64,000 nt of DNA from Cerina sp048266425 (GCA_048266425.1 JBLWZN010000021.1:11482-75481), one strand, 5' to 3'; positions 1-9,134 are shown, counted from the first letter of the stretch. Program-made: numbers and translations. The notes: a model not told the origin generated them from the letters alone.

Positions 1-857
1 ACGATGGTATTTTTATCCAGTCCATCGGCCTTCAACTCAGTCATAATTTGGCCGACACCATGGTCTATTTCGGCAATCACATCGCCATAAAGTCCACGTT
101 TGCTCTTGCCTTCAAAGTCTTTGGAGGCGAAAAGGGGAATATGGGGCAGGTTATGCGCCAAATACACAAAAAAGGGCTGATCCTTGTGTTTTTTAATAAA
201 TGAGATGGCCTCTTCGGTATATCTTTTGGTAATGGTATGCTGTTCTGCGGGCCTTTCTACTATTTTGGTGTTTCGCAAAATTGGCACATTAAAATAAGAG
301 GTTTGGATGTCATCTTCAAAGTCCCAATAGCTCTTGTCCGTGACTTTGTCCATGTCGTTGGAATAGGGAATCCCAAAATAATAATCAAATCCGTTGTTGG
401 TAGGCAGGTACTGCGGTTTATCCCCCAAATGCCACTTGCCGATAGCGGCCGTTGCGTAGTTTGCCTTTTTGAGCTGCTCGGCCAATGTAACCTCGCTTTC
501 CGGCAGGCCGTGAAGGGAATTTGGGAAGAGTACCCTGTTCTTATCACTGCACATTCCACTCCTTACTGGCAAACGCCCGGTGAGCAGTGCTGCCCTACTG
601 GGGGTACAAACGCTGGCCCCAACATAAAAATTGGTCCATTTCTGCCCTTCCATGGCCATTTTATCCAAATTGGGGGTTTTAATTGTAGGATGGCCGTAGA
701 TACCCAAATCGCCATATCCCATATCATCCGTAAAAATAATGATGAAGTTTGGTGGATTTTCGGATTTTGCTTGACCAAAACTATAGCCGATTGAACCAGG
801 GAAGAGAAAAAGCAAAGGGAAACACTGTAACAAAAACGTACTCGCGGAGATTTTCAT
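1..857 (-). CDS. Arylsulfatase (sulfatase family S1), C-terminus cut by the window edge
   Basis: Minus-strand reading frame from ATG at 857 that runs off the left edge, so about 285 residues are visible. It begins with a hydrophobic signal-like segment (residues 5-27). The early metal-site Asp pair is in IIIFTDDMGYGDLG (about residues 39-52), and the sulfatase signature C84-T-P-S-R has the Cys that is converted to formylglycine. Further on are the family motifs GKWHLG and HNLPHIP. The expected role is hydrolysis of sulfate esters on a sulfated polysaccharide in the periplasm or at the cell surface; the substrate cannot be read from the sequence. A second, unrelated-looking sulfatase lies at 37.1-38.6 kb. 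Conversion of the Cys needs an anaerobic sulfatase-maturing enzyme or FGE encoded elsewhere. Confidence 0.9.
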   Translation of the reverse strand, partial: MKISASTFLLQCFPLLFLFPGSIGYSFGQAKSENPPNFIIIFTDDMGYGDLGIYGHPTIKTPNLDKMAMEGQKWTNFYVGASVCTPSRAALLTGRLPVRSGMCSDKNRVLFPNSLHGLPESEVTLAEQLKKANYATAAIGKWHLGDKPQYLPTNNGFDYYFGIPYSNDMDKVTDKSYWDFEDDIQTSYFNVPILRNTKIVERPAEQHTITKRYTEEAISFIKKHKDQPFFVYLAHNLPHIPLFASKDFEGKSKRGLYGDVIAEIDHGVGQIMTELKADGLDKNTI

Positions 858-1052
858 TGGTTGGCAGTATAGTTGGGTAAAATGGGTTAACTTTAAAAAT
901 TCAGTGTATTTTAAATGAGGTGTCTCAAGGTACTAAAAAAAATAATAGTTGTACAAATAGAAATTGCAAGTCCAGAATTGGATTTTCTGGTTCTCGTTTC
1001 TTGGAGGAAATTGAATTAACTTTTTTAAAAATATCCGAACATCAAAGTTCAA

Positions 1053-1607
1053 ATGAAAACATTTATAGCATTGCTTCGAGGTATCAATGTAGGTGGCCAT
1101 AAAAAAATAAAAATGGCGGAGCTAAGGAAAATGTTCGAAGCGTTGGATTGCAAGGAGGTGGAAACCTATATACAAAGTGGAAATGTTGTTTTTAAGATCG
1201 CCAACGGGAATGTCCCAAGTTTGGAAAAAATCATTAAAAAGGGGATTTTGGATTATTTTGGGATAGATGTGCCGGTGTTGGTGAAAACAAAAATTGAACT
1301 AAAAAAAATAGTGGAAGACAACCCGTACGAAGAAGGTGAGGGGGCCGGTTCAACTTATTTTGTTCTTTTGCATACCCCACCAGAAAAGTCTATGGTAGAT
1401 TCCTTGCGGCAGCTTTCCTTTGAAAATGAGACTTTTGTGATTACTCCGCTATGTGTTTATCTTAACTGTAAAAAAGGGTATGTCAACGCAAAGTGCAATA
1501 ATAATTTTTTTGAAACCAAGCTTAAGGTCTCCGCAACAACGAGGAATTTTAAGACTATGGAAAGACTTATGGTTCTAGCTGAAACTAGGTCCGATTTCAC
1601 CAATTAA
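1053..1607 (+). CDS. DUF1697 family protein
   Basis: A 184-residue protein matching the DUF1697 family over its full length. It has the hallmark opening MKTFIALLRGINVGG and then MAELRKMFEALDCKEVETYIQSGN. The function of the family is unknown; it is small, cytosolic and has no signal peptide. The start is fixed by the conserved N-terminus. Its stop overlaps the stop of the PorP/SprF gene by 4 bases on the opposite strand (convergent), with no terminator hairpin between them. It appears to be a single-gene unit. Confidence 0.85.
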   Translation: MKTFIALLRGINVGGHKKIKMAELRKMFEALDCKEVETYIQSGNVVFKIANGNVPSLEKIIKKGILDYFGIDVPVLVKTKIELKKIVEDNPYEEGEGAGSTYFVLLHTPPEKSMVDSLRQLSFENETFVITPLCVYLNCKKGYVNAKCNNNFFETKLKVSATTRNFKTMERLMVLAETRSDFTN

Positions 1608-2530
1608 TAGGTGCATTTGCAGTCGCTTACAAAGCACAGAAAATCAAACCCAACAGAAAAAATATGGGAATTTTGGGTGAAATATCCTCCATTCGTAAAA
1701 ATGCTTTGGTACCCATAGGAAAAGTAAAAGCGTTCATATTGTATGCCGGCCATTGGAGTAATCGAGAGTGGTTCAAAACTACTATCGGTTCTTGCCCTAA
1801 ATGAGATTCCGGCCCAGTATTTCCAAAGTATGGCGTCTTTGGTAGCTTTAAGATTAAAATCGGTTTCCGCTCTTTTATCCACTAAAAATAAGTGATAATT
1901 GACGCTTGGCTGAAAAGTCCAATAGTTGTTTCCTGCCTCCAAGTTATAACCTACATCAAAATTTAATTCTTGACGATTCAACGGTTCAATATCATTAAAG
2001 TCATTCTGGTAATCCTTGAGTATGCTCATTACATTTACGGTAGCAAACAATCCCTTACGTCTATAAAGCACCCCTAGATCGAAATTAAGGGACCCGTATT
2101 TTGCATTACCCCCGACAACCGGATCGGGTTCAAAATCTGAGGTGTCCACCCCAAAGGTGGAGTAGCGTCCAGAAATACCGAAGGAAAGGAATTCATCCTT
2201 GTAATAGTCCAAAATTAGATGATGGGCGTAGGAAAGGGTCAGATACTGACGGGAGGTATATCCATTTTGGTCTTTGGTAAATATTCCCCCGATGCCAGAA
2301 TGATCGGACAATCTTCCATTTAAGGCGAACGTGAAGGTACTTGGTGCATCCTTTATTTGTGTCCAGTCAGTACTTCCTACCAAACGTGCCTGAAAACAAT
2401 CGCCTATTCCTGCCCATGCGGAGGAAAGCAAATACCTGTTTTCGGCAATATAAATATTTGGGATTGGAATATTTTGGCCGAAGGTCCAATACCCCATAAA
2501 AAATAGCAACAATGCCCTTGTACGGTTCAT
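1604..2530 (-). CDS. Type IX secretion PorP/SprF-family outer-membrane protein
   Basis: A 308-residue predicted beta-barrel with an N-terminal signal peptide ending near FGQ. It has typical PorP/SprF features: PNIYIAENRYLLSSAWAG near the N-terminus, G-I-G-G-I-F, and repeated amphipathic strands ending in aromatic residues. PorP/SprF paralogues work with the T9SS translocon and are often devoted to one type-B cargo (SprF with SprB is the known case). The ATGA overlap with the upstream gene (2527-2530) couples it to the type-B cargo, so it is probably the dedicated secretion partner. The C-terminus ends CFVSDCKCTY, with three cysteines, which is unusual for a barrel end. Confidence 0.85.
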   Translation of the reverse strand: MNRTRALLLFFMGYWTFGQNIPIPNIYIAENRYLLSSAWAGIGDCFQARLVGSTDWTQIKDAPSTFTFALNGRLSDHSGIGGIFTKDQNGYTSRQYLTLSYAHHLILDYYKDEFLSFGISGRYSTFGVDTSDFEPDPVVGGNAKYGSLNFDLGVLYRRKGLFATVNVMSILKDYQNDFNDIEPLNRQELNFDVGYNLEAGNNYWTFQPSVNYHLFLVDKRAETDFNLKATKDAILWKYWAGISFRARTDSSFEPLSITPMAGIQYERFYFSYGYQSIFTNGGYFTQNSHIFSVGFDFLCFVSDCKCTY

Positions 2531-4347
2531 TGCAACTGGCGATAAAGGTTAAAATGTCCTCGAATTTCCTTGGTAAAGGGATTCAACTTTATGGCGTACC
2601 AATAGTCGTCGGATGGGAGGGGTTTACCGTTGTAAGTGCCGTCCCAGCCCGCGGATTTTCCGTGAAATTTGGCTAACAGCCGACCGCTCCTATCGTGAAT
2701 GCCAACTTCGAGTTCGGGATAGCACTCAAGTCCGGTGGGGTACCAAGTATCATGTGATCCATCCCCGTTTGGGGTAAGAAATTTTGGGATATCAAAGGAT
2801 TCGCACTCCACCGATATTTTAGTAGAACCTAAACAGCCCAAAGCATCTTTTGCCGTTATTGTGAATTCTCCGGGTCCAGGAATTTCAAGTATGTTGCTAT
2901 CAGAAAAATCCCTGCTATCCAATTGAAACTGATAAGGTGGAACTCCCCCTAATACCGTGGCGGTAATTTGGTTTCCGGCCGATCGAAATGCGCTTGGATA
3001 AATGGGAGAAGACACTTCTGTAACGGTGAATGATTTTTCGACAACACATTCAAATTTGTCCATCACCTGAACAATATATTCTCCTGGGGCATGAACCTTA
3101 ATTTTATTGTTGGTTGCGAATGTGGAAAACCCTTGAATTTGGTACCTGTAGGTGGGTTCGCCACCAGAGGCCTCTATTTCCAATGTTGAAAATCCACACC
3201 CCGGAATTTCGGTTATACCCGTTATTTCCAGGTCGGTATTCTCTACAGTTATGGTTTCGTATTCCTTGCCGCAGGTCAGTTCCTTTTCCACCGTATAATC
3301 TCCGGGTTCGGTAACGTCCAAAGATCGATCATGACCCAAAATTTCTCCATTGCTGTTTCTCCAAGTGTAACTTTTATAAATTGCCCCGGTTTCTAGTACA
3401 ACATCCAGTTTGACACTTCCTGAGTCGCATTTTAAAACTTTTCGTTGGGTGTAAATAGGTTCTTGTTGCTTGATGGTGACCTTTAAATTTTTTATGGACT
3501 GATTGTCAACATAGTCTCCCGTTGATCCGGTAATTCCAAAATATCCTCCAAACTGATAGTCTTTTTGCAAACGCTTTGGGCCCAGGACCTGCTCCATTTC
3601 CCCATCATTATCAATATCCGTATAAACATAAATCAGTTTGTCCTTATATGAAATACGAAAGTGTCGATAGTTATCGGACCGTAATTTCTTTAGGTCTTCA
3701 GTTCGATTACCAGTGCCCATACGCTTGGTAATGTCAGCGCTAAACCCTGTACACCCTTCCATATATGGAGGTCCCAAATAAGCATCTACTTCCCTTAATT
3801 GAATTTCCGGATTGTCCCATAGGGGGCTGCTTGGATCGTGGCAATTATCAAAAATATCAACGGCAACTGCAAACCCAAGGGTTGAATTGTAAGAATTGGG
3901 TATCCCGAGATTTCCGCCCGCTCCTGGGTTTCCAGGTGGATTACCTGGTGGGGCAACAAAAAAGCCAAAAGCCAAGCCCTCACCACCGGAATTCGTTTGA
4001 TCGGACCAAATCCTGTAATCAAAATCTACTTGAAATTCACTACAGATAAGCAAATTTACCCTTTCGTTGTAGAAAATGGAACCAGAACTATTTGGGGCTA
4101 TGTCGCAAAGTTGAATTTCATCTTCTCCATTGATGCCATCATAGTCTACTGGTCTGGCGCTGCCGTCAAGAATCCATTTATTGGTATCCAACGGAAATTC
4201 TAGCTTAAATTCTTGTGAATAGGATGTGCAAATGCAAGTAATGATTACCGCTAGGCACAAAACAAAATGTTTCTGATAAAGGTTATTGAAGAAAGGTGTA
4301 TGCATAAGTAAGCTATAATTAACACCAATATTTCTGCAAGGTTTCAT
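2527..4347 (-). CDS. Secreted lectin-like protein with T9SS type-B (gliding-motility) C-terminal domain
   Basis: A 606-residue secreted protein. After the signal peptide (best fit if translation begins at the in-frame ATG at 4305, giving a hydrophobic stretch ending TSYSQ), residues of about 45-300 resemble an L-type/legume lectin sandwich, with GGEGLAFGFFV and a hydrophobic strand GFAVAVDIFDN. The middle holds Ig/PKD-like repeats. The last 85 residues are a type-B sorting domain: KFLTPNGDGSHDTWYP near the beginning and SGRLLAKF-x-GWDGTYNGKPLPSDDYWY toward the end. It is probably exported by T9SS and bound to the cell surface as an adhesin or glycan binder. It overlaps the PorP/SprF gene by four bases. 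The start at 4347 adds 14 residues and is less certain. Confidence 0.87.
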   Translation of the reverse strand: MKPCRNIGVNYSLLMHTPFFNNLYQKHFVLCLAVIITCICTSYSQEFKLEFPLDTNKWILDGSARPVDYDGINGEDEIQLCDIAPNSSGSIFYNERVNLLICSEFQVDFDYRIWSDQTNSGGEGLAFGFFVAPPGNPPGNPGAGGNLGIPNSYNSTLGFAVAVDIFDNCHDPSSPLWDNPEIQLREVDAYLGPPYMEGCTGFSADITKRMGTGNRTEDLKKLRSDNYRHFRISYKDKLIYVYTDIDNDGEMEQVLGPKRLQKDYQFGGYFGITGSTGDYVDNQSIKNLKVTIKQQEPIYTQRKVLKCDSGSVKLDVVLETGAIYKSYTWRNSNGEILGHDRSLDVTEPGDYTVEKELTCGKEYETITVENTDLEITGITEIPGCGFSTLEIEASGGEPTYRYQIQGFSTFATNNKIKVHAPGEYIVQVMDKFECVVEKSFTVTEVSSPIYPSAFRSAGNQITATVLGGVPPYQFQLDSRDFSDSNILEIPGPGEFTITAKDALGCLGSTKISVECESFDIPKFLTPNGDGSHDTWYPTGLECYPELEVGIHDRSGRLLAKFHGKSAGWDGTYNGKPLPSDDYWYAIKLNPFTKEIRGHFNLYRQLQ

Positions 4348-4404
4348 TTTATTTTGGTTTAAGCGACTTGCTCTAATCGCATACCAAAAATGACAACATA
4401 AATA

Positions 4405-4878
4405 CTAGTTCATCTCCCAAATCCTATAATTTAGGAACGTAGCAAAACAAACCCAAAGAAAATATGGGATAAGTAAATACGCTGCGGTCTTGCTGACCAC
4501 ATTGAACCATTTCATGGTGAACAATAGAAGAATAAGTAAATTAAGGATGATAAGCATTCCCCAAAATGGGTTTTCAAACCCAAAAAACACAATACTCCAC
4601 AAGGCATTGAGCAAAAGTTGGAGTCCAAAGTGGTACAGGGCCGTTTTTACCCAAATATGATAGAAACCCTTTGCCCAGACCAGGCCTGCCGATACCCCCA
4701 TCATAATATACAGTACGATCCATACAGGTGCGAAAACCCAATTGGGAGGAATAAGACGGGGCTTGGCCAAGGTGTCATACCACCCTTCGACCGCATCTTG
4801 GGTCGCAAATCCGGATAGGGAACCCACTAACAGGCAAATGCCAACGGAAATTGCTATATAAGTTAGTCGTTTTTTCAA
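4405..4878 (-). CDS. tspO: TspO/MBR family tryptophan-rich membrane protein
   Basis: A 157-residue integral membrane protein with five predicted helices and the TspO pattern: SGFATQDAVEGWYDTLAKPRLIPPNWVFAPVWIVLYIMMG, then LNALWSIVFFGFENPFWG, and ALWS/FLNYRIWEMN at the end. TspO proteins bind porphyrins and related ligands and modulate tetrapyrrole or stress responses; the activity here is not known. It is divergent from the mvaD gene, with the two promoters sharing the short gap 4879-4971. It is not clearly in an operon with the type-B cargo gene 57 bases downstream. Confidence 0.93.
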   Translation of the reverse strand: MKKRLTYIAISVGICLLVGSLSGFATQDAVEGWYDTLAKPRLIPPNWVFAPVWIVLYIMMGVSAGLVWAKGFYHIWVKTALYHFGLQLLLNALWSIVFFGFENPFWGMLIILNLLILLLFTMKWFNVVSKTAAYLLIPYFLWVCFATFLNYRIWEMN

Positions 4879-4926
4879 TGGTATGGTGTATGGGACTAAA
4901 ATAAGGATTTATTTTGATAGGTTTCA

Positions 4927-4954
4927 TTGTGTAGGTGGTTAAAAACTATCTTTG
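4927..4954 (+). promoter_or_regulatory. Bacteroidota-type promoter of mvaD
   Basis: TTG at 4927-4929, 17 bases, then TATCTTTG at 4947-4954 matches the Bacteroidota consensus (TTG-N17..23-TAnnTTTG). Its position, 17 bases before the ATG at 4972, excludes the upstream in-frame ATG at 4927 as the real start. Confidence 0.7.
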
Positions 4955-4971
4955 CCAAAATAGTTTATCAG

Positions 4972-6063
4972 ATGACCGAAAAAGATTTTCTCTCCTCGTC
5001 CTATCCAAATATAAAAAATGAAGGAAAATCTGTTTGGAAGGCCCCGAGTAATATAGCACTGATAAAATACTGGGGGAAAAGGGAAAACCAGATTCCTGCC
5101 AATCCATCCTTGAGCTTTACCCTAAGCTCCTGTGCTACAACAACCAGTGTGGAATATAGACGCTTGGAAAAAGGGGGGGCGGATTTTGACTTCGATCTTT
5201 TTTTCGAGGGCAATCCTATGGAATCCTTTCGCCCAAAAATTGAATTTTTTTTAAAAAGGATAGAGAGGTACCTTCCCTTTTTAAAGGAATACCATTTTAA
5301 AATAGAGACCTCCAATTCCTTTCCCCATAGTAGTGGGATTGCATCGTCCGCAAGTGGTATGGCGGCGTTGGCCCTTTGTTTAATGGATTTGGAGAAAGAG
5401 CTTGATCCAGGGATGGAAGCAGATTTTTTTAATAATAAGGCTTCTTTTTTGGCGCGTTTGGGGTCGGGGAGCGCAAGCAGAAGTATTGAAGGCGATTTGA
5501 TACTTTGGGGTGCGGATCAGGAATTTCCGAAAAGTTCGGACCTATATGCCATAAAGTATCCATTTGGGGAACACGGGGTGTTCAGAAACTACCAGGACAC
5601 CATACTGTTGGTGCACAAAGGCCAAAAGCAGGTCAGTAGCACAGTAGGGCACGACCTTATGCACAACCATCCATTTTCGGAACAGCGGTTTGTACAGGCT
5701 CGGAGAAATCTTTCCCGGATACGGCCTATCCTAAGCAATGGCGACCTACCCGCTTTTGTTCAACTGGTGGAAAGCGAAGCGCTAACCCTGCATGCCATGA
5801 TGATGACCGGCAGCCCCTATTTTATGTTGATGAAGCCGAACACCTTGGAAATCATCAATAAAATATGGGAGTTTAGGCAGTCAACAGATACAAATGTGTG
5901 TTTTACCTTGGATGCCGGGGCCAACGTACATGTGTTATATCCGGAAAATGAAAAAGATTTGGTTCTCCAATTTATTAAGAATGAGTTGGTTGTATATTGT
6001 GAAAATGGGCAGTATATTTGCGATCAAATTGGTTTTGGAGCGGAACGGGTGATGGGAAGTTGA
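4972..6063 (+). CDS. mvaD: Diphosphomevalonate decarboxylase
   Basis: A 363-residue GHMP-superfamily enzyme of the mevalonate pathway that converts mevalonate 5-diphosphate plus ATP to isopentenyl diphosphate. Signature stretches are APSNIALIKYWGKR near the N-terminus, NSFPHSSGIASSASGMAAL (phosphate-binding loop with SGIASSAS), GSGSASRSIEGDLILWG, and FTLDAGANVHVLYP near the C-terminus. The start at 4972 is chosen because the promoter -7 box ends at 4954 and because family members begin close to this point. It heads an isoprenoid block with mevalonate kinase and a UbiA enzyme downstream on the same strand. Confidence 0.95.
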   Translation: MTEKDFLSSSYPNIKNEGKSVWKAPSNIALIKYWGKRENQIPANPSLSFTLSSCATTTSVEYRRLEKGGADFDFDLFFEGNPMESFRPKIEFFLKRIERYLPFLKEYHFKIETSNSFPHSSGIASSASGMAALALCLMDLEKELDPGMEADFFNNKASFLARLGSGSASRSIEGDLILWGADQEFPKSSDLYAIKYPFGEHGVFRNYQDTILLVHKGQKQVSSTVGHDLMHNHPFSEQRFVQARRNLSRIRPILSNGDLPAFVQLVESEALTLHAMMMTGSPYFMLMKPNTLEIINKIWEFRQSTDTNVCFTLDAGANVHVLYPENEKDLVLQFIKNELVVYCENGQYICDQIGFGAERVMGS

Positions 6064-6248
6064 TAATTAATGTGGATAAACTGCGTTCCTTTTGTAGGAA
6101 AGAAAATGCAATTAAGTCCAAAAGCATCAAATATATCGTAGGTATAGTATATCTTTAATGAATTGATATCGGAAAAATTTAAATCCGTTCCCTAACAATC
6201 AGAACTATATTTTTTATTTTTTCATTATAAATTTTTAATTTTAAATAA

Positions 6249-7187
6249 GTGAAAGGACCTTTATTCTATTCTAAAATCCTACTCTTTGGAGAGTATGGGA
6301 TCATCAAGGATTCCAGGGGGCTTTCGATTCCTTATAATTTTTTCAAGGGCGCTTTAAAATCGGATAAAAATCTTTCCGGAACCTCGAAAAAATCCAATGC
6401 CAGTCTAAAGGCATTTTCCGAGTATTTGATCAAATTACAATCCGAGAAGCCAAAATTGGTCACTTTTGATATGGAAAGCCTGCAAAAGGATATTGCAGAT
6501 GGCATGTACTTTGACAGTTCCATTCCCCAAGGTTACGGGGTGGGCAGTAGTGGGGCCTTGGTTGCGGCAATTTATGACAAATATGCCAAGGGTAAAATTA
6601 CGGTCCTGGAAAACCTTACACGGGAAAAGTTGTTAAAACTAAAGGTCATTTTTGGGGAGATGGAATCTTTCTTCCATGGAAAATCTTCCGGGCTAGATCC
6701 GTTGAACAGTTATTTGAGCCTACCCATTCTCATCAATTCCAAGGACAATATTGAATCTACCAGCATTCCTTCCCAAAATCCGGACGGAAAAGGCGCCGTT
6801 TTCCTGCTGGATAGCGGGACTATAGGTGAGACGGCTCCCATGGTGCAGATATTTATGGAGCAGATGAAGGAAAAGGGCTTCCGCAATATGATAAAGCACC
6901 AGTTCATCAAGCATACGGATGCGTGTGTGGAGGACTTTATAAACGGCAACGTCAAATCTCTGTTCGGAAACCTGAAGCAGCTTTCCAACATCGTATTGGA
7001 TAATTTCAAACCTATGATTCCTGTGGAGTTCCACAATCTTTGGAAAAAGGGGATAGAGACCAATGAGTACTACCTAAAACTTTGCGGTTCGGGAGGTGGA
7101 GGCTATATTTTGGGCTTTACCCAAGATTTTGAGAAGGCCAAAAAGGCCCTTAAAGGCTACAATTTGGAAGTGGTCTACAACTTCTGA
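6249..7187 (+). CDS. mvk: Mevalonate kinase (GHMP kinase)
   Basis: A 312-residue GHMP kinase that phosphorylates mevalonate. Motifs: KILLFGEYGII near residues 9-19, the glycine-rich ATP loop IPQGYGVGSSGAL (about 94-106), SGLDPLNSY, and KLCGSGGGGYILGF near the C-terminus. The start is a GTG at 6249, placed directly after an in-frame TAA (6246-6248), so no upstream extension is possible, and the conserved KILLFGEYG motif leaves no room for a later start. A 185-base gap separates it from mvaD and contains a TATCTTTA box near 6152, so it may have its own promoter. The UbiA gene begins 12 bases after its stop. Confidence 0.9.
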   Translation: MKGPLFYSKILLFGEYGIIKDSRGLSIPYNFFKGALKSDKNLSGTSKKSNASLKAFSEYLIKLQSEKPKLVTFDMESLQKDIADGMYFDSSIPQGYGVGSSGALVAAIYDKYAKGKITVLENLTREKLLKLKVIFGEMESFFHGKSSGLDPLNSYLSLPILINSKDNIESTSIPSQNPDGKGAVFLLDSGTIGETAPMVQIFMEQMKEKGFRNMIKHQFIKHTDACVEDFINGNVKSLFGNLKQLSNIVLDNFKPMIPVEFHNLWKKGIETNEYYLKLCGSGGGGYILGFTQDFEKAKKALKGYNLEVVYNF

Positions 7188-7199
7188 AACAAGCTTTAA

Positions 7200-8105
7200 A
7201 TGCTTAGTAGAAAAAACAAACTCCTACTTCTAAAGTTTCTGAGTCTGTTCTCCATAGTCCGAGGGTACAATATCCTTATGATCATCCTGGCGCAATATTT
7301 GGCATCCATTTATATTCTTGCCCCTGACCTGCCCCTAAGAAAGGTGATTTTCGACCTTAATCTTTTTGTTTTGGTTGCCGCATCCGCGGCGGTAATCGCA
7401 GCCGGTTATATTATCAATAACTTTTACGATGCGGAGAAGGATCTTATCAACAAGCCAAACAAGACCATGTTGGATAGGCTGGTAAGCCAAAGGACCAAAC
7501 TGTCCGCCTATTTTGTCCTTAATTTTCTTGCGGTCCTCTTGGCAAGCTATGTATCCTTTAGGGCCTCCCTTTTCTTTTCAGCCTATATTTTTGCTATTTG
7601 GTTCTATTCCCATAAATTGAAGAGAATACCCTTTGTCGGGAATTTTATCTCTGCTATCCTTGCTATCACTCCCTTCTTTGCGGTTTTTGTCTACTATAAA
7701 AATTTTGAAACCGTCATATTTGTACATGCTATTTTTCTTTTTCTTTTGATTCTGGCCAGGGAGATGGTGAAGGATTTAGAAAATATGACCGGGGATCTAA
7801 TCCAGAATTATAGGACAATCCCCGTTCTTTATGGACCAAAAGTTTCAAAAATCTGCATTACGTTGCTGGTTCTGCTTACGCTTATACCCTCCTTGTTGCT
7901 CATTTTTAATTTTGATGTTGGGTATATGCATTTCTACTTTGTTGGCTGTAATATTTTTTTACTCTTGTTTCTACTTCTTCTTTGGAGGTCGGATTCTAAA
8001 AGGCACTATGTATGGCTGCACAATATTCTGAAACTGATCATAATAATCGGGGTCTTTAGCATTCTGTTGATCAATGTGGACTTGGTTCTCAACCGTATTT
8101 TATAG
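7200..8105 (+). CDS. UbiA-family prenyltransferase (geranylgeranylglycerol-phosphate geranylgeranyltransferase-like)
   Basis: A 301-residue polytopic membrane protein with about eight or nine helices. The first Asp-rich motif of UbiA enzymes is in NNFYDAEKDLINKPNKT (about residues 76-92), and the second is in EMVKDLENMTGDLIQNYRTIP. This subgroup in flavobacteria is normally named geranylgeranylglycerol-phosphate geranylgeranyltransferase. It would transfer a prenyl group to a lipid acceptor in the inner membrane. It sits 12 bases after mevalonate kinase, which links it to supply of prenyl donors. The exact acceptor (a glycerol phosphate or a quinone precursor) cannot be told from sequence alone. 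Confidence 0.85.
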   Translation: MLSRKNKLLLLKFLSLFSIVRGYNILMIILAQYLASIYILAPDLPLRKVIFDLNLFVLVAASAAVIAAGYIINNFYDAEKDLINKPNKTMLDRLVSQRTKLSAYFVLNFLAVLLASYVSFRASLFFSAYIFAIWFYSHKLKRIPFVGNFISAILAITPFFAVFVYYKNFETVIFVHAIFLFLLILAREMVKDLENMTGDLIQNYRTIPVLYGPKVSKICITLLVLLTLIPSLLLIFNFDVGYMHFYFVGCNIFLLLFLLLLWRSDSKRHYVWLHNILKLIIIIGVFSILLINVDLVLNRIL

Positions 8106-8153
8106 TCTATCAGAATAACTTTAACATTTTCCCCCTGATCCAATTTCCTTTGC

Positions 8154-8161
8154 TACCTTTG
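8154..8161 (+). promoter_or_regulatory. -7 box of the pseudouridine synthase gene
   Basis: TACCTTTG, a perfect TAnnTTTG box, ends 15 bases before the ATG at 8177. No clear TTG is found at the usual upstream distance. It supports 8177 as the start rather than the in-frame ATG at 8150. Confidence 0.55.
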
Positions 8162-8176
8162 CAAAAAAGTACAGTT

Positions 8177-9019
8177 ATGGGCCGATCGGACAATAATAGG
8201 GATGGAAAAGCTTCCGGTAGACAGGGTGGCGCGATGCGAAAAAAGAGTTATGCCAGAGGGAATGCCCCAATTAAAAGGAAGGCAGAGCCTAAACCGCCAT
8301 CGGACCCAAATATATTGCGTCTTAACCGCTACGTTGCGAACTCGGGTGTTTGTTCCAGACGGGAGGCCGATGTTTTTATTGCTGCCGGTAGTGTAACGGT
8401 CAACGGCAAACCCGTCACAGAAATGGGGCACAAGGTGAAACGGACCGATGTGGTAAAATTTGATGGCCAACTACTCAATCCCGAAAAAAAGGAATATGTC
8501 CTACTGAATAAACCCAAGGATTTTGTGACCACCGTTCGGAACGAGAATGGTAAACGCACTGTTATGGGGCTTATAACCCAAGCTTCCAAATCCAAACTTT
8601 TACCAGTAGGAAAATTGGATAGCACCACGACGGGGCTTTTGTTGTTTACCAACGATGGCGATCTTACCAAAAGATTGTTGCATCCCAAAAATGGCCTTCG
8701 CAAGATCTATCATGTGGAACTCAATAAAAATTTGAGGGCAGAGGACTTTAAAAAAATACAGGACGGTCTTATCCTGGAAGATGGTCCGGTACGGGTAGAT
8801 GAGATTAGTTTTATAGACAATGCGCCCAAACGGGAAGTCGGCATTGAAATCCTTAGCGTAAAGAACCGCATCGTCCGCCGTATTTTTGAACATTTGGAAT
8901 ATGAAGTTGTGAAATTGGACCGCGTGGTCTATGCCGGACTTACCAAAAAGGATCTACCCCGAGGTCATTGGCGTTACTTAACGCACCAGGAAGTGGTGAA
9001 TTTGGGGATGATCAAATAG
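8177..9019 (+). CDS. rRNA pseudouridine synthase (RsuA/RluB/E/F family)
   Basis: A 280-residue enzyme with a basic, low-complexity N-terminal extension of about 45 residues. An S4 RNA-binding domain follows (LNRYVANSGVCSRREADVFIAAGSVTVNG, about residues 48-76). The catalytic domain has PVGKLDSTTTGLLLFTNDG, where the Asp of GKLD is the nucleophile. Length and domain order fit RluB-like large-subunit enzymes. The start at 8177 is chosen from the -7 box at 8154-8161. It is separated from UbiA by only 71 bases but has its own promoter. Confidence 0.92.
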   Translation: MGRSDNNRDGKASGRQGGAMRKKSYARGNAPIKRKAEPKPPSDPNILRLNRYVANSGVCSRREADVFIAAGSVTVNGKPVTEMGHKVKRTDVVKFDGQLLNPEKKEYVLLNKPKDFVTTVRNENGKRTVMGLITQASKSKLLPVGKLDSTTTGLLLFTNDGDLTKRLLHPKNGLRKIYHVELNKNLRAEDFKKIQDGLILEDGPVRVDEISFIDNAPKREVGIEILSVKNRIVRRIFEHLEYEVVKLDRVVYAGLTKKDLPRGHWRYLTHQEVVNLGMIK

Positions 9020-9134
9020 GGGTTATTTCGAAAAGGGGGTACGGCGCGTAACATATGGCGGTTATTTTGATGGGATGTTATTAATCCTGAAAACATGATT
9101 GTGCGCAACATTCGTGCTAATTCTTAGTCAAAAA

